From Salarias fasciatus (lineage: Eukaryota > Chordata > Actinopteri > Blenniiformes > Blenniidae): a DNA stretch of 64,000 nt. This document shows positions 28,341-40,174 of the stretch, in pieces. Made by a program: the position numbers and the translations under genes. The DNA lies in contig NC_043755.1 of the NCBI RefSeq assembly GCF_902148845.1, positions 13,448,896 to 13,512,895 of the forward strand. Reading direction: 5' to 3'. The number at the start of each line of letters is the position of its first letter. Position 1 is the stretch's first letter. A model generated the notes under the pieces. The model was not told the origin of the DNA. It saw only the letters and a list, made by a program, of their open reading frames with translations, and made no database searches.

Positions 28341-28823
28341 TTGTGGATAACAGTTTAATAATATTAAGCACTTAAATCTGACTACATTTAAATACAAAGT
28401 TTCAGTTGGTATTCAACCAAGCTTCTTCAACAATCAACAAAGATAATCAGATGGAACACTGCTGATGATAAAACAACAAACACAGGCTATTATTTTTATA
28501 TTGTGGTGTACATGGTTTCTTCATAGTGTGAAACTAGGTCACTTTTAATTAAAGAAAGATATGAGGCTAATGGTACACTTACTACTTACTACCTACAAAT
28601 AATAATGGTATGTTTATTTTGGCTCTGACTTTTCTGCTCTCATTCCAATATTCGTTCAGCCAGCTTTTGAACGAGTAAAACAACTATTTCTCAGCAGTGG
28701 GAGGAATTTGTACTTGATTTCTTCAGACAAACAAAACTCATCGTCAGGGTTTGAGAGGACAAACAAAAGGTTTGACTCTATCATGCCTTGCTGACATAGT
28801 AGCTGCCACACACTTTCAAGGTA
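28340..28823 (+). repeat. Segmental duplication unit 1, first block
   Basis: This matches 45575-46079 almost line for line. Shared phrases include 'aaagataatcagatggaaca', 'acttttctgctctcattcca' and 'gaggacaaacaaaaggtttg'. It is also related, more distantly, to 34330-34680, 48905-49090 and 60700-61020. Those copies carry TATA-like sequence (tataaaagcgagg and ctataaatag) just upstream of the conserved stretch, so it may be a decayed promoter and first exon. I do not recognise a product. Confidence 0.7.
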
Positions 28824-31436
28824 GATGGAGGCTGATTTCGCTCCAGAATAGCCTGCAAGAATCAAGGCAGGGTGGGTTGGTTCCTCTGAGGTGACTCTCA
28901 CCCTGCCAAAAAGACCCCAAATCATTTGCAAACACCCCCCAAATGGAGATATCAGTCTCCTGGTGTTCGTTCTTACATACATCAGAATCTTCTGATGCAC
29001 CTGAACACATCATCAGTGATGTTACCTGAGATCATCAGATGTTTCGGGTCTTTCAAACATCATACATCCTACTCAGGCGACCCAGCCACTGTTGATCAGA
29101 CCGTGACTTGTGTTCAGGTGGCATTCACTAGTCCTCATGGTTCTCCTCTCTGAATCCAGAGCCATCTCGAGGCTTTCTCAGTTGCCTTCCAGCCTTGTGC
29201 ACAACAGTCGGTGACCAGCTGTTCGTATTTGGTCCTCTTCCTTTCATGAGCCTCCCCCAAGCGATCCTCCCATGGCACTGTCAGCTCCATAATTACAATG
29301 TTCTTAGTTCTCTCTGAGACTAGAATGATATCTGGTCTCAGGGCGGTGCGGGCAATGTGCTGGGGGAACCGTAACTGCTTCTCCAGATCTACAGAGAGCT
29401 GCCAGTCCTGGGCTGTTGCCAGGATCCCGGCTGATGGTTTGTTATGGCCTGCCTTTGGCTGCTCTCCTGCTTTGACAAAAGTTATCGTGCAGGCGTTATT
29501 GTGCCCTCGGCCAGAGCTGCTGATCCATTTGCTGATGGCTTCCACAATCAGCTTCAGCACTTGGTTGTGATGCCAGGTGTAACAGCCCTGGCCGAGCGCT
29601 TTTGGGCAGCAGCTCGGAATGTGTTCCAGACTCCCTCTTCCTGAACACAGCTGGCAGTTCGGGGTCTCCACTTTACCCCAGGTGAAGAGGTTCGCTGGGC
29701 TGGGTAGGACGTCATAAACTGCCCGGACCAGGAAGCTGATGCGGTGTGGTTCGCTCTGCCAGAGATCCGTCCAGGTGACTTTACGGTCCATAGCATGCTC
29801 CCATCTGGTCCAGGCCCCCTGCTGCCTCAGACCAGCCGGTCTGCTTGTCCTTCCTTCCTCCACGGCAATCCTGACCTCCTCCTGTATCTGCCTAAGCTTC
29901 TCCTTCCCTTTGCACTCCCTGCGACGAGGTGGTGTTGGAAACATCCCCAGGCCTGCTCTGCCCTGGGCCACCACTCCCACCAGATCTTTGTGGCGCAGTC
30001 GTGCTTCAGCGTCCAACACAGCTGCTTGGGCACTCCACTTCCTTCCAGTCTTTATCACCACCCCTGCCTGGGCCACCTTCGGGTACCTTGAGTCTCTGTA
30101 CATCAGTACCTCTTGTGTCCGTGTCACCTTGAACTCCTCTTCCAAAGACTTCAGGGGCAACCAGAGCTTGGTGGTGTTCCCATAAAGGGCGATGCCGATG
30201 AGGCTTCTGGGCAGCCCCAACCATTTCCTGAGACAGGTGCTGACTTACCTCTCCAGGATCTCCACAGTGGAGATGGGGACCTCGTACACAAGCAGCGGCC
30301 AGAGGCAATATACCATGCTGGTATATCCACGCTTTGAACTTGCCTGGGAGGCCAGATCTATCCACTGCTCGAAGCCAGCTGCCCAGTTCCCGGCAGGTTG
30401 CCTGGACAGAAGAGGAGTCTTTGAGGCTGCTGTCAAAGACTTTGCCCAGGCTCTTCACTGGCTTCTCTTACCCCTTTCCCACTGCAACTAGCGGGTCGTC
30501 CCGTGTCTGCGACCCGCTAACTATCGCCTTTTTAGACGCCTTTCCCACCGCCTGCTGACCCGCGTCTCACCTCCTGCTGGTGAGCCGCATCGCTGCGTTT
30601 TCCCGCACTGATGGTGTCCCACGTTGATGACATCATCAGCGCGACGGAGCAAAACGAAAGTAAACAGTGCAGCGGAAAACAGTCCCTGTTACCTGTAGAC
30701 AAACCTCCTCTTCCCCACGGATCAGGGGAAGCTCTCTGGTCTCGCTATCTTGCCATTTCTGGGTCGTCTGGACGAAGGAAATCTCACGTTGTGTCCAGAA
30801 ACAACAACTAGCGCGCTTACTTAGCCGCGCTGCGTCGACGTCATCATGTAAGTTCCTCCCACTAAAGGCCGGTAGAAAGCTGACCCGGGAATTTACCGAG
30901 TCGATTGCAGGGTGAACGACCCGGGCCGAAATCCCGGTCAACCCTTTTCCCACTGCCACGACTTAGCGGGTTTAAACAGGTTTTTTGGCCAGTGGGAAAG
31001 GGGTATCTGAGACTGATGGTATCATTGACCCTTCAATGTTGAAACGGAACCTGTCCGTGACCTTGCCCTTCTTCACGATGAAAGATCTGGATTTGGCTGG
31101 TTTGAATCCTATCCGGGCCCAGCGGATGAGTCTCTCCAGCCCTTGGAGGATCCATTTGCATCCTGGCACAGACTCTGTGGTGACTGTCAGGTCATCCATG
31201 AATGCCCTTATTGGGGGCTGGCGCTTCCCTGATTGGGTGCATGGGCCCCGGCACTCTGGTTCCGCAGACTTCACAATCATATTCATTGCCAGCGCAAACA
31301 GGGTCACAGAGATTGTGCAGCCTGTGATTATCCCCATCTCCAACTTGTGCCACTCTGATGTTACTTCTCCCGCAGTGACTCTCATCCTGAACTGGTCATA
31401 ATAATCCAGGATCAGATCCACAACACGATGTGGCAC
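28824..31436 (-). mobile_element. 5'-truncated LINE with restriction-like endonuclease (R2/R4/NeSL-type)
   Basis: The reverse transcriptase C-terminal part lies at 31436-31006, with AFMDDLTVTTESVPG as the catalytic box (FMDD in place of YADD). After an inserted MITE it continues from 30468. An open frame at 30220-29135 (361 aa) carries the zinc motif CQLCSGRGSLEHIPSCC and the PD-(D/E)XK endonuclease, seen as RPDIILVSE and IMELTVPWEDR. Between the two frames the reading frame changes, so the copy is not functional. The 3' UTR occupies 28824-29134. Homologous DNA in unit 2 is uninterrupted here ('ttcaaggta' runs on at 46079), so the LINE inserted into unit 1 after duplication or was never in unit 2. 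Confidence 0.85.
30469..31005. mobile_element. MITE nested in the LINE, TACCCC...GGGGTA ends
   Basis: The left end is TACCCCTTTCCCACTG; the right end inverted is the same 16 bases. Flanks are tct on both sides (30466-30468 and 31006-31008), and removing the element with one copy restores the LINE sequence. A 3-bp duplication fits PIF/Harbinger or CMC-type transposons. The interior repeats 'gacccgctaac'- and 'agcgggt'-like motifs near both ends and is non-coding. Confidence 0.8.
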
Positions 31437-31752
31437 ATGGTGTTTGGGTTACCTAAGCAAGATGGTGATTTGACCCATCTAAGATGGCGATTTGAAACCC
31501 AGCACAGCCAATCCTGTCCTGTTTTTTCTGACATCACGCCCTCACGCAAGTTAAGCCCCTCCCACAAGAACAAGCGACGAATGCCCCTTGACCAATCATG
31601 GTTAGAGCCTCATGGGCTCTTCTGATTGGTCAAAGATACCTGGAGCTGTCGAGATTCCTTTTCAGCTCAGAACAGAGACAGATGGAAACGCTGTGCCCTT
31701 GTGGTAGTGCAATTATGCTACACTCCTAAAGGATTATCAATGGATACTCTAA

Positions 31753-32316
31753 CATTTAATCAGGGGTGAAAGTAAGATAAGATTCTTGCAGGAACTGTGC
31801 AACTCAAAAAAATGTTTTAGTTTGCGCGCAAAGCGTGCGAGCGTCGTACATAACAGATATTGATAAAGCCTGCTTTTTTGACATCCTTGAAAGCATAATG
31901 TTTTTTTTAACTGCTTTAATTTTATTTTGAATGTGTAAATATGATAAATATTGTGATGGCGGCCTCTTCATGATGGAGGCAACAACTGACGAGAACTGCT
32001 ACCCTGTTGCTTAAGGTTTTTGTTGTTGTAACAACAAAAATATACTGAGAGCATGTTACTCACACCAAACAATGTCCGCACAGAGGCCATGTCACTCTCA
32101 CACCGACCCTTCTCACTGTTGGTCCAACATAACATAAATGAAACTTAACATAAAAAGACCGGAAAACTGCATCAACACATAGAAAAGCAATAACTTAACA
32201 CACCTACAACAAAACGAAGTACATTTTAACAAATTTTAACACAAAATACATCTTGAAACGGCCCGAACAATCCCCTCCCATGATGCTTTGCGGCACCAAA
32301 CAGTATGGCGGCGCCG

Positions 32317-32415
<99 letters not shown>

Positions 32416-33069
32416 GTTGTTTTTAGTTACATTTTTTTTTCTTTGCATTTTTGACCTGTCCTGGCTGTCTCTTGAGATGGGGACAGGGGGGAACGGGGGG
32501 GAGGGGGGGGGTGGGGGGGGGGTGGGGGGGGCTTACATTACCAAGGCAACCAGCCATCCAATAAAAAGAACGCATTGAGTTTACCTCACTTCCACGTGCG
32601 CTTGTTTGCGGAAGGAGTGATGCTGCTCGCATGACAGAGAGACGACGCGTGAACCCTCACAATTTATTACTTGTGGATTTATGTTTTTTTCATTTTGCAA
32701 AAATGACCACCCTGTTGTCTGCAAAAAACACACAACAGTGGACATTGGATTAAAGTTACGCTACAGCGAGAGACTGCCGCTACAAGCTGCAACCTGTCAC
32801 GGTAAGCGAGTGCTCCAGTGCTGGTCAGGCGCATTAACCTTGTTCAACACATCACAGAAGATGTAGTCTGGAGATGAGTTTTATGTATTCATCAATTTTA
32901 TACTTATTTCGGGAAAATTTGCTTGGAAAAAAAAGGGCTCGCTTTGTATGCATGAGGGAAAGTTGCTTTTCAGAGGCGTTCCGGGGCGTTCCTGTAGAAG
33001 AGGCCAGTATATTTCTTACCGGCACAGCGTTCCGGTGCGTTCCGGCTTACTTTCACCTATGCATTTAAT
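31753..33069. mobile_element. Nonautonomous hAT element, 1.3 kb, with perfect 8-bp target duplication
   Basis: The element is 31761-33061. The left end is CAGGGGTGAAAGTAAG and the right end inverted is CATAGGTGAAAGTAAG. Both flanks are catttaat (31753-31760 and 33062-33069). No transposase frame is present. The interior holds a long TA microsatellite and a G-rich tract. Confidence 0.9.
32321..32530. repeat. (TA)n microsatellite followed by poly-purine G tract
   Basis: About 90 bases of nearly pure TA (32321-32412) are followed by a G-rich run (32477-32531, mostly G with single A/T breaks). Both lie in the hAT element. The G run has G-quadruplex potential on the plus strand. Confidence 0.9.
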
Positions 33070-33634
33070 CCAAAGAAAACACAGAAAAATTAGCATTGAC
33101 TAGCAAAATCCTACCTACAGCACCTTTAAATGCAATTAGAAAATAAGTCTTGACATGGTAACTTTCTAAGAGGCAGGCGAAGTACAGGGATTAGCACTGT
33201 TAGCTTAACTGAAGAAGTAGCCAATTTACTCAAGTGCATTTGGTAAAGCAGAACGAAATACAATGCCAACACGTCCATTTTCACACAAAATACTTACTTT
33301 CACAACTGGACCGAAGCTGGTCCTCTTCGGAAAAGTCTTCTGATCTTATTGTGCTGATGGTTGACCTTGATAGACCACAAGGGAGAATTTGACCGTGCAG
33401 AAAATATGGGAAACCCCGGTCTTCAGGGATTGCATTATGGGATTTTTTTCCTATTGTTGTGCCAACAACAATTTGAAAATTGTGCTAATTTTTAATTACA
33501 TATTTGGTCATAATTGAGGTGCACATTGTTGGTCTGACATGTATTTTCTAGTTACGTAACAGCTATTTTACTTTTCATGTTCACACAATTAAGAATACAA
33601 GCTCTGGTGAATAGATTGTTGTTGTCTTTTTAAC

Positions 33635-34330
33635 AGGCTGGCCAGACAGTCGCAGCCCACCTGAGAAGTTGCTGGGAGACCTGCGGACACCGGGAGGACC
33701 TGGTGCCACTCTGGTGGTTGATTTTGGAAATGCCTGAAATGTTGTCTGACTGCACAAGTACGTGCCTTCATTTCAGGTATGGCCAAGAAACATTTAAGGA
33801 CCAGGTGTACTGCTTGAGACTGCTGCCCCACACAGACCGCTGTCCCCGAACTGCACCGTGTCACCAGATGGCACCCCACTTTGAGAGACTGGCATCTATA
33901 GTGACAGGTGATCGCACTGACACCAACAAGTGAAGGACCGCAGCCTGTCTTTGCAGAGGTCACTGGGGACTCAAGCCCCCAATTAGGTGGACTGCCAGTG
34001 CCTACACCACTGAGGAAGGCCCTCACAGGACCAGACCCAGACAGTTGCGGCGCCTCTAGGTACAGAAGCTCTAAGGCTGCACACATAACAACTTTTATTG
34101 AGTCATCTAGCTGCCACACTCAGCAAAGTCCGAGCTGCTAATGAGGACTGTGGTACTGACACCATGTAGGCTCTCATCATCCTGGAGGAGGGCACCACTG
34201 GTAGCGCAAGGGTGAGAATCTTCCATTGTGCCCAATTTCTCACTTCTTATGCGCGATAAGCTGAGGGAAGGGGGCAAGCATGATGCCTAGACAGCAGACG
34301 GCTGAATCATCAGTACAGTTTGTCAGTAGC
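33635..34330 (+). repeat. Segmental duplication unit 1, second block
   Basis: It aligns to 46091-46810. Shared phrases include 'aggctggccagacagtc', 'gttgattttggaaatg' and 'acttcttatgcgcgataagc'. Open frames exist on both strands but differ between copies, so none is supported as coding. Identity is unknown. Confidence 0.7.
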
Positions 34331-34689
34331 TATGACCAATAAATGGTAAAATTAGTGTCTTATAGATGTTTTTCACAAATGATCGATGAAGATAATAAGA
34401 GAACAATGCTGACAATAAAACAGCCAACACAGCCTGTTTTGCATTTATTCTGGTCTACGTGGTTTCTACGTGGTGAAACTGGGTCATGTGGTATGTATAA
34501 AAGCGAGGAATGAGGACAACATATTTATTAAAGTATCACTTATAAATAGAGATGGTATCTGTTTATTTTGGCTGTGACTTTTCTGCTCCCATTCCAGTAT
34601 TTGTTCATCCAGCTTTTGAACTAGTCAAACAACTAATTCTCAGCTGTGGAAGTAATCTAGGTTGCTGTTAGGTAAGAAGTAATGTGAGG

Positions 34690-35490
34690 ATGAAGCAGGT
34701 CAACAGGGCGCCGTTTGAACGCAATTCAGAAAGAGTCAAAGAACTGTTTAACTATGTGCAAGTGAATCCAATACAGTCCCACAATTGATGCTTACTCTCA
34801 ATATATTTCAGTATTGTTATCAAGTGTGTGCTTCACAATAGTGACCACTCCATGTCTATTTTTGGTATTGCCAGGTGTGTTTCAGAGAGTCCTTGAGCTC
34901 GAGGTAGCTGCAGTGGAGCACCAGTCCGTCTACATTGATGACATTGGATTCATTGGTCGGCATGACATTGTTGAAGTCCCTGGCCAGCATGGAGGGAACA
35001 TCAAAACTGTGATTAGCCACCACAGCATCATCCATATACTATCCATATACCCTTGGCCCCTGCAACACTGTCCATCTGATCACACTCCTGGACACCCGAC
35101 ACAACACACTCATTCCACCAGATCAGACTGACGTCCTGGAGTCTCTCAGGTACGTTGTCATTTGGGACAAAGTAAATTTCCATTGGGCTGCTCTGGTTCA
35201 AAACTAATTCACTGCCCACCTACGCTTTTTAGTTGTTAATCATTGCCCATATTCTCCTTTGTTCAATCTCATTGAGGATTTTTTTTTTTTTTTCTGGCTG
35301 GAGATGGAAAGTGTATGACAGAAATCCACAAATGTATATACCTCTTCTCCGAGCCATGGAAGACACACGTGAGAATATAGAAGTTGAAGCTTTTCATGGC
35401 AGGATTTGCCCTGCTAGGCGATATTTCCCTCACTGCAAGGCCAGTGGAAACATTGCTTGAGATGTGGATGAAGTACTGTGGCCAGACAGA
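34690..35490 (+). pseudogene. IS630/Tc1-like DDE transposase pseudogene, copy 1
   Basis: Exon 34690-34761 reads MKQVNRAPFERNSERVKELF then NYVQ. A GT-AG intron (34762-34885) joins it in phase 0 to RVLELEVAAVEHQSVYIDDI. The catalytic regions are YIDDIGF (first D), RYVVIWDKVNFH (second D) and NLIEDFF (E). The C-terminus is WRWKVYDRNPQMYIPLLRAM and, further on, DVDEVLWPD. Shifts and stops break the frame in several places (for example a stop soon after WAALVQN), so it is inactive. The family is common in fish genomes as multi-copy transposase fragments. The same intron is kept in the other two copies. Confidence 0.75.
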
Positions 35491-35499
35491 AGAGAGGAT

Positions 35500-36080
35500 A
35501 CAGCATAGTCTTCTTTTATTTATTTGTTATTGTCACTGTACACAGTACACTGTACACAGTTTTGTTTTATGTGGCCAACTTTGTGTTGGTTGTGATGTAC
35601 ATTAAAAAAAAAATCCATTTGTTTGTTTAACTTCTCATCAGTTCTCTCTTTCTTGGAGGTGATTGGCTGGGACACTGGCATGGAGGCCCGCCCATGTGAG
35701 TGCAGATCATCACCCTTATTGGACTGACCCAAGTGGAGCCCAGGGGAGGGGAGGTTTCACTGGGGGGATTTGCAATGTGTGGTTTAAAGGGAACTTAATG
35801 TATAACTTAAGATGGAGAAGATAGAACTGATTGCTATTGTACGTTGAATGATGTAAATAGGATATCTTAATTGTGAAACAGCACTAATTCAATAACTGAT
35901 AATGTAATTGAGCACAACCCTCTGCATTTTGGGTGGGTGGTTTAGGATTTGGACAGAGGGTTGCATGTTGTTTGTGGAGGGGAGATGCTGCCACTGTGTC
36001 CCGGTGTTAAGCATAAAGGGAAGTGCTCTGAAAGACTTTGGGCTGTTCATTTGTTGTTCTCAGATGTGCTGGCAGTCCTG
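35500..36080. other. Spacer private to unit 1
   Basis: A stretch with no match in units 2 or 3, containing 'gattggctgggacactggca' and a G-rich segment near 35739. No coding evidence. Confidence 0.4.
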
Positions 36081-37182
36081 GGCTTGTAAGAGCCATCAGA
36101 ACAACTGAAAATCTTACAGTAACACTGAACAAAAAAGGCTTAAACAGTTTTTTCACATCCATCAGTGTTTGACACCGAGCACATCAGTTCTCAACTGGCT
36201 TTTTAAAATATCGATTCATCTGATGGTTTGTGAGTGTCATTTGAAAACAAACATTTTGAGAAGAACATAAATTATTTTGTAATTAAGTTTCCTTTTATAG
36301 TTTGGATTTTGGATTTCTGTGTAGAGGTTTGAGAGTATGAGGCATGTTTTCAGAAAATCTCTGTAAATAATTGAGAATAACTGCATTTCAGGGTTTTCAT
36401 TCTTAATGAAAAAAAAATATATTTTGACTTTCAGTGCCACACACTGCCAAAGGGATGATGCCTTTTGAGGGCACTGACTATTTATGGTAAAGGGGATACA
36501 GTCAAGTCGGCCCAAAACCAAGCCATGGTAAAGAACTGTAGTTTTGACACTTGAGTGAACTACCGGTACTGTATATTGAAGAGATATGAGCTTTGACAGG
36601 TGAACCGTAGTGTTGCGCTGAACCATCCAGGTTATTTTGGCCAAAGGACCAAGAGTGTCTGGAGAAATGAAATTGATGAAAAACTGAAAATAAAAGGGAA
36701 CCAAAGAGATAGAGGTTAAAGATTATCATTTACTTTTAACACTATCTTGAGTATGATGCTCACAAAAATTAGGCTTGGTGCACAAGTGAAAAGTGTTATA
36801 TTCTGTATTTCAGACTTTAGCTGATAGATATTACTTTATTGATCCCTTTGGTAGGATACATTGGGGTAATCTTGACTGTAAACACAACAGAGCACCAGCA
36901 GAAAACAAGAAAAAAGTTAAATAGTCAAAACAAGAAAGAAGATTTATCAGTGCTTATGTCGATATTTGTAGAAATGATCTTTCCAGAGTAAGGGAGGGTT
37001 TTGTAACGAATTCCTCCTGATAGAAGTTTGATCATCATTTCACATTTCACCTTGACTGTAACCAACCCCACTGTCCATTTGAAATGAGTCAGTCTGCACA
37101 AAGGGTTGGTAATTCCCCTGTACATTTTATCTTACGAGCAACATCTAGAATCAAAAGTATCAGAACACTTCTGAAACATCGG
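36080..37182. repeat. Segmental duplication unit 1, third and fourth blocks
   Basis: 36080-36290 matches 49530-49756 and 62030-62275 (shared 'ttttcaactggcttttaaaa'-like text). 36650-37182 matches 53630-53757, 55132-55430 and 62490-62771 (shared 'agaaatgatctttccagaa' and 'ccattttgaaatga'-like text). No gene is recognised. Confidence 0.65.
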
Positions 37183-37702
37183 TGTCATGTCCCGCCTCAA
37201 AAGACAAGCGCGAGAATCGCGGGTTCGTTCAAAATGCAGTTCTTATTTTGTAATCAGCAGGACAGGCAGACAAAATGGTACATGTGAAGAGCTCCTCACA
37301 GACATCTCTCCCTCACCTGCCTCTCCAGCTCCAAGCTCTGGAGAGGTCTCTCTCACCTGCAGCCACACCTCCCTCTTTATCGTTTCCCCACAGGTGCTCT
37401 AATTAACCCCCACACTCACAGAAAAGAAACTAATAAACCACTCCCCTTTAACATACCATAACTTAATGACTCTACTGAGAAAGATACAATGATGGGATAA
37501 CGTTCATATGGAATAAGAGTGAAAATGATGATTAAATTGATTGGCCAATCAAAATATAATAAGCTATGGCAATCTTTTATACAACCTAAACAACAAAACA
37601 TTAACTATACATACTCCCAGCTACTCAACAAATAAGGTGTGTATATGTGCGAGGGTGTGTTACACATACAGGGCAGCCGGCCCATGAAATCCTGCCTTCA
37701 CA
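37183..37702 (-). mobile_element. Solo LTR-like insertion (LTR retrotransposon fossil)
   Basis: A 520-bp segment is bounded by TG...CA and lies exactly where unit 2 has continuous sequence. The flanks atcgg and atctg may be a decayed 5-bp target duplication. It contains no coding region. It looks like a solo LTR, probably Ty3/gypsy-type and minus oriented; the family is uncertain. It is absent from unit 2. Confidence 0.6.
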
Positions 37703-38128
37703 ATCTGTAAAGCAGCTTGTCATACTAAAATTCTACAATCTACAAAACTGTTGAATTGTTCTTGGTCCATCCAGACTGCAGTGGATCAAGAAAAGCTTCC
37801 AAACATTGCAGGAGGGATTCCATCAATATTACTCAAAAAGTCCTTCTGTTCACAATAACCTTATCACCTCGAGAGAAAAACTGCAAGACAGCAGTAAAAA
37901 AGTGGCAAGAACATTAAAAAAACAGCAAATATTTAAAGTCAAAATCATTTGAAAAGGTAAAACTGTAATTAAAATCCTGATGTTTGATGAAGAGTTGCAC
38001 AAAAACAAACGCAACACATTATTCTATCTTACTGTGCAGTTTATCTTTTGTAAGTGTTGATGACTGAGTGTAAAATCAGAATCTTGTCAGACAGGTAGAT
38101 GGGTGTGTTCGTGTATTCATGTGTGTGG

Positions 38129-38131
38129 TAG

Positions 38132-38164
<33 letters not shown>
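38129..38164. repeat. (GT)n microsatellite upstream of zg16 copy 1
   Basis: A GT tract about 45 bp upstream of the TATA-like box. Unit 2 has a shorter, more interrupted version at 55850-55895. Confidence 0.9.
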
Positions 38165-38168
<4 letters not shown>

Positions 38169-38199
38169 GGTGGGTGTGTGTTGGGAGGTGATGGATATG

Positions 38200-39391
38200 G
38201 ATAAAAGCCACTGTTTTGCTGCATGCAGACTGTCTTTGCTCAGGATCACGATTGCTGGTAAGTTTGAACAACTGTTCATTTTTAGAATAATTTGAACTCT
38301 CCTTTTGTCTCGCACCAGAAGATGTTACTACAAATAATCTTTCTGCTTTGCTGTCATTTCACCTTGCAGTGTTTCTCCCTGCCGTCACGCCAAGCCATGT
38401 TCTCCCTCCTGGTCATTGCTGTGCTCTGCACCAGCTGCCTGGCAGCACGTAAGGACTCATCCTCTCTGCATCAGTTGTTTTAAAATGAACATCCAGCTTC
38501 TAATCTGTTGCTCTTGAAGTGACCTCTGTTTTTCTTTTTTTTTTCAGCATATGATTTGAGCTCCTTCTCTCTTCCTGTTGGAGGTAGCAGTGGTGATGCC
38601 TTCTACACACAAGGAGACGGAAGGATCAGTGGAATTCGGGTCTGGGAAAATCGAGCTTCTTACATTACAGGGTCAGTCTCCATTCTCCCTCACCTATACA
38701 TATCTATTTTCTTCCCCTAACATTAGTCGTTCCCTTCAATATACATATCTGCTGTCTTTTTGTAGCCTTCAGGTACGTTACGGTACCACTTGGTCGCCCA
38801 CTATTGGACGGGAATTAGGAACGGCACAGGAACTGTTGTTACAAGGTCATGAAGCAATTACTCAGGTTAGACAGCTTTGTGTTGATTTTTTTTTAAACAT
38901 CACCTTTCTTAAATTATATAAGCCATAATGAATTATTTTGATTGGTAACATGGATGTCTAGGTTGCTTTTTAATAACTACTTCATGTTTTTGGGATTAGT
39001 TTATATTTCATACTGCTGCCTTCATCCTCGTCCTCGTCCTCATGTAAAGAAGATGTCATTTATCAACTTTTCTTTGAAGGTCTCTGGAAAGTACTCCACC
39101 AGCTACATCTACCAACTGTACTTTGTGACCTCTCACGGACGCATCCTGGTGGTAGGCCAGCCAGCTCAGGTCATTAATGACATTTCTTCCTTTTGAAAAA
39201 CTCAGAATGAATTCTGAAGACTGAGTGTACTAACATTTGGTTTTCTTTCACAGAATTCCTTCAACATGTTCCCTCAGTACCGAGGAGCAGTGCTCAAGAC
39301 TCTGCATGGACGCGTCAACAGTGTAGGGATCACTTCTCTGGGAGCTCAGTGGGGAATGTTCTACTTTTCCAACGCTTATTTCCATGAATAA
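38200..39391 (+). CDS. zg16: Zymogen granule protein 16-like jacalin lectin, copy 1
   Basis: ZG16 proteins are secreted beta-prism lectins of gut and pancreas that bind mannose-type glycans and, in mammals, bacterial peptidoglycan. A TATA-like GATAAAAG at 38200 and a donor at 38257 (TTGCTG|GTAAGT) mark a non-coding first exon. Coding exons are 38397-38448, 38548-38671, 38766-38865, 39080-39169 and 39254-39391, all GT-AG. They give 167 aa, the same length as human ZG16. A signal peptide (MFSLLVIAVLCTSCLAA) precedes PYDLSSFSLPVGGSSGDAFY. ITGLQVRYGTTWS and QVSGKYSTSYIYQLYFVTSH are typical of the family (human ITGLQVRYG-type and VSGKYKWYLKKLVFVT). The gene is intact and is followed downstream by an orphan plasmolipin-like exon on the other strand. 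Confidence 0.9.
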
Positions 39392-40087
39392 ATAATTCCT
39401 TGAGGAGATGATTGCTACAGGATAGGTTCAGTTTATTTTGTATTGACATCCCAATGTAAAAGCAATGCTTGTGAAACAACAATGTATGAAAACAGAACTC
39501 TTGCTGATTATACAAGATACATTTATTTTGGCTGTATAAATATGAGATATTCATTCCTATAAGTGTGCTTTATATCAAAGGTGAGCAGTAAATAAATACA
39601 TTTTGCAAATTCAGAGCAGTTAAAAACAAAGATGCTGGTTTTGTCATTGTCAATGTTAATTACACACCTATCGAGGTTTGAAGACGTCACATAAATATTG
39701 GTTTGGTTTTCATTTATGAATAACTTCACTGTCTCCTGGAGGACATTTTTATTTCCTCCCTCTGTAATGGTTTATGGTGGTTATTTGAAAAGTGCAAAAT
39801 AAAAAAAAGCAACTTCTCTATTTTGTGATTCTTTTAGAAATATTTGCCGAACTTCTAAAATCAAATTTACAATTTTACTGACACAGATGGGCTGCACAGT
39901 CACATTTATATCTTTTTTCTCTATATTTTTGGCATTGAACAAATTGCTTTATGGCACAGTACATCCTCCTTTGTCTTCAGCTCAGCATCAGTCAGACTGG
40001 CTGTAAAGTCCTCCCCTCTCCTCAGATGCTGTCGTTCCTCCGGCTCACATTTTGAACATTGTCAAAGCAGAGCAGGAAGTGGTGGAA

Positions 40088-40174
40088 CTACTGCTCCTCT
40101 TCTTGGGTTTTCCAGACCCGGTAGCTCAGATAACCACTTCCCGCATAGCAGAGTGTGGTAAGAGATGCAAAGAA
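40088..40174 (-). pseudogene. Orphan last exon of a plasmolipin-like gene, copy 1
   Basis: The segment starts after a splice acceptor (CTCCCTCAG|) and reads FFASLTTLCYAGSGYLSYRV then WKTQEEEQ and a stop. It matches the last coding exon of the plasmolipin-like gene at 57758-57910, which reads on for 22 more residues. No upstream MARVEL exons are found between here and 45 kb. It is best seen as an exon carried along by the segmental duplication. Confidence 0.75.

Larger units (their letters stand above)
31440..33130. mobile_element. TTAA-type MITE remnant split by a hAT element
   Basis: The right end, read inverted, is TTAA followed by AGGTGCTGTAGGTAGGAT (33129-33108), the terminus of a very common fish MITE. 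The body at 31450-31760 has its usual GC-rich 'ccaatca' and 'gattggtca' text. The left terminus is missing. A nonautonomous hAT interrupts it at 31761-33061. Confidence 0.6.

Noticed and set aside
33589-34119. 176-codon minus-strand frame in duplicated block II
   Set aside because: The unit 2 copy does not keep the frame; length alone is not enough.
38324-38396. Longer zg16 N-terminus from the in-frame ATG MLLQIIFLL
   Set aside because: It lies in intron 1 just before a good acceptor (CACCTTGCAG|); the MFSLLVIAV signal peptide at 38397 gives the family length of 167 aa.
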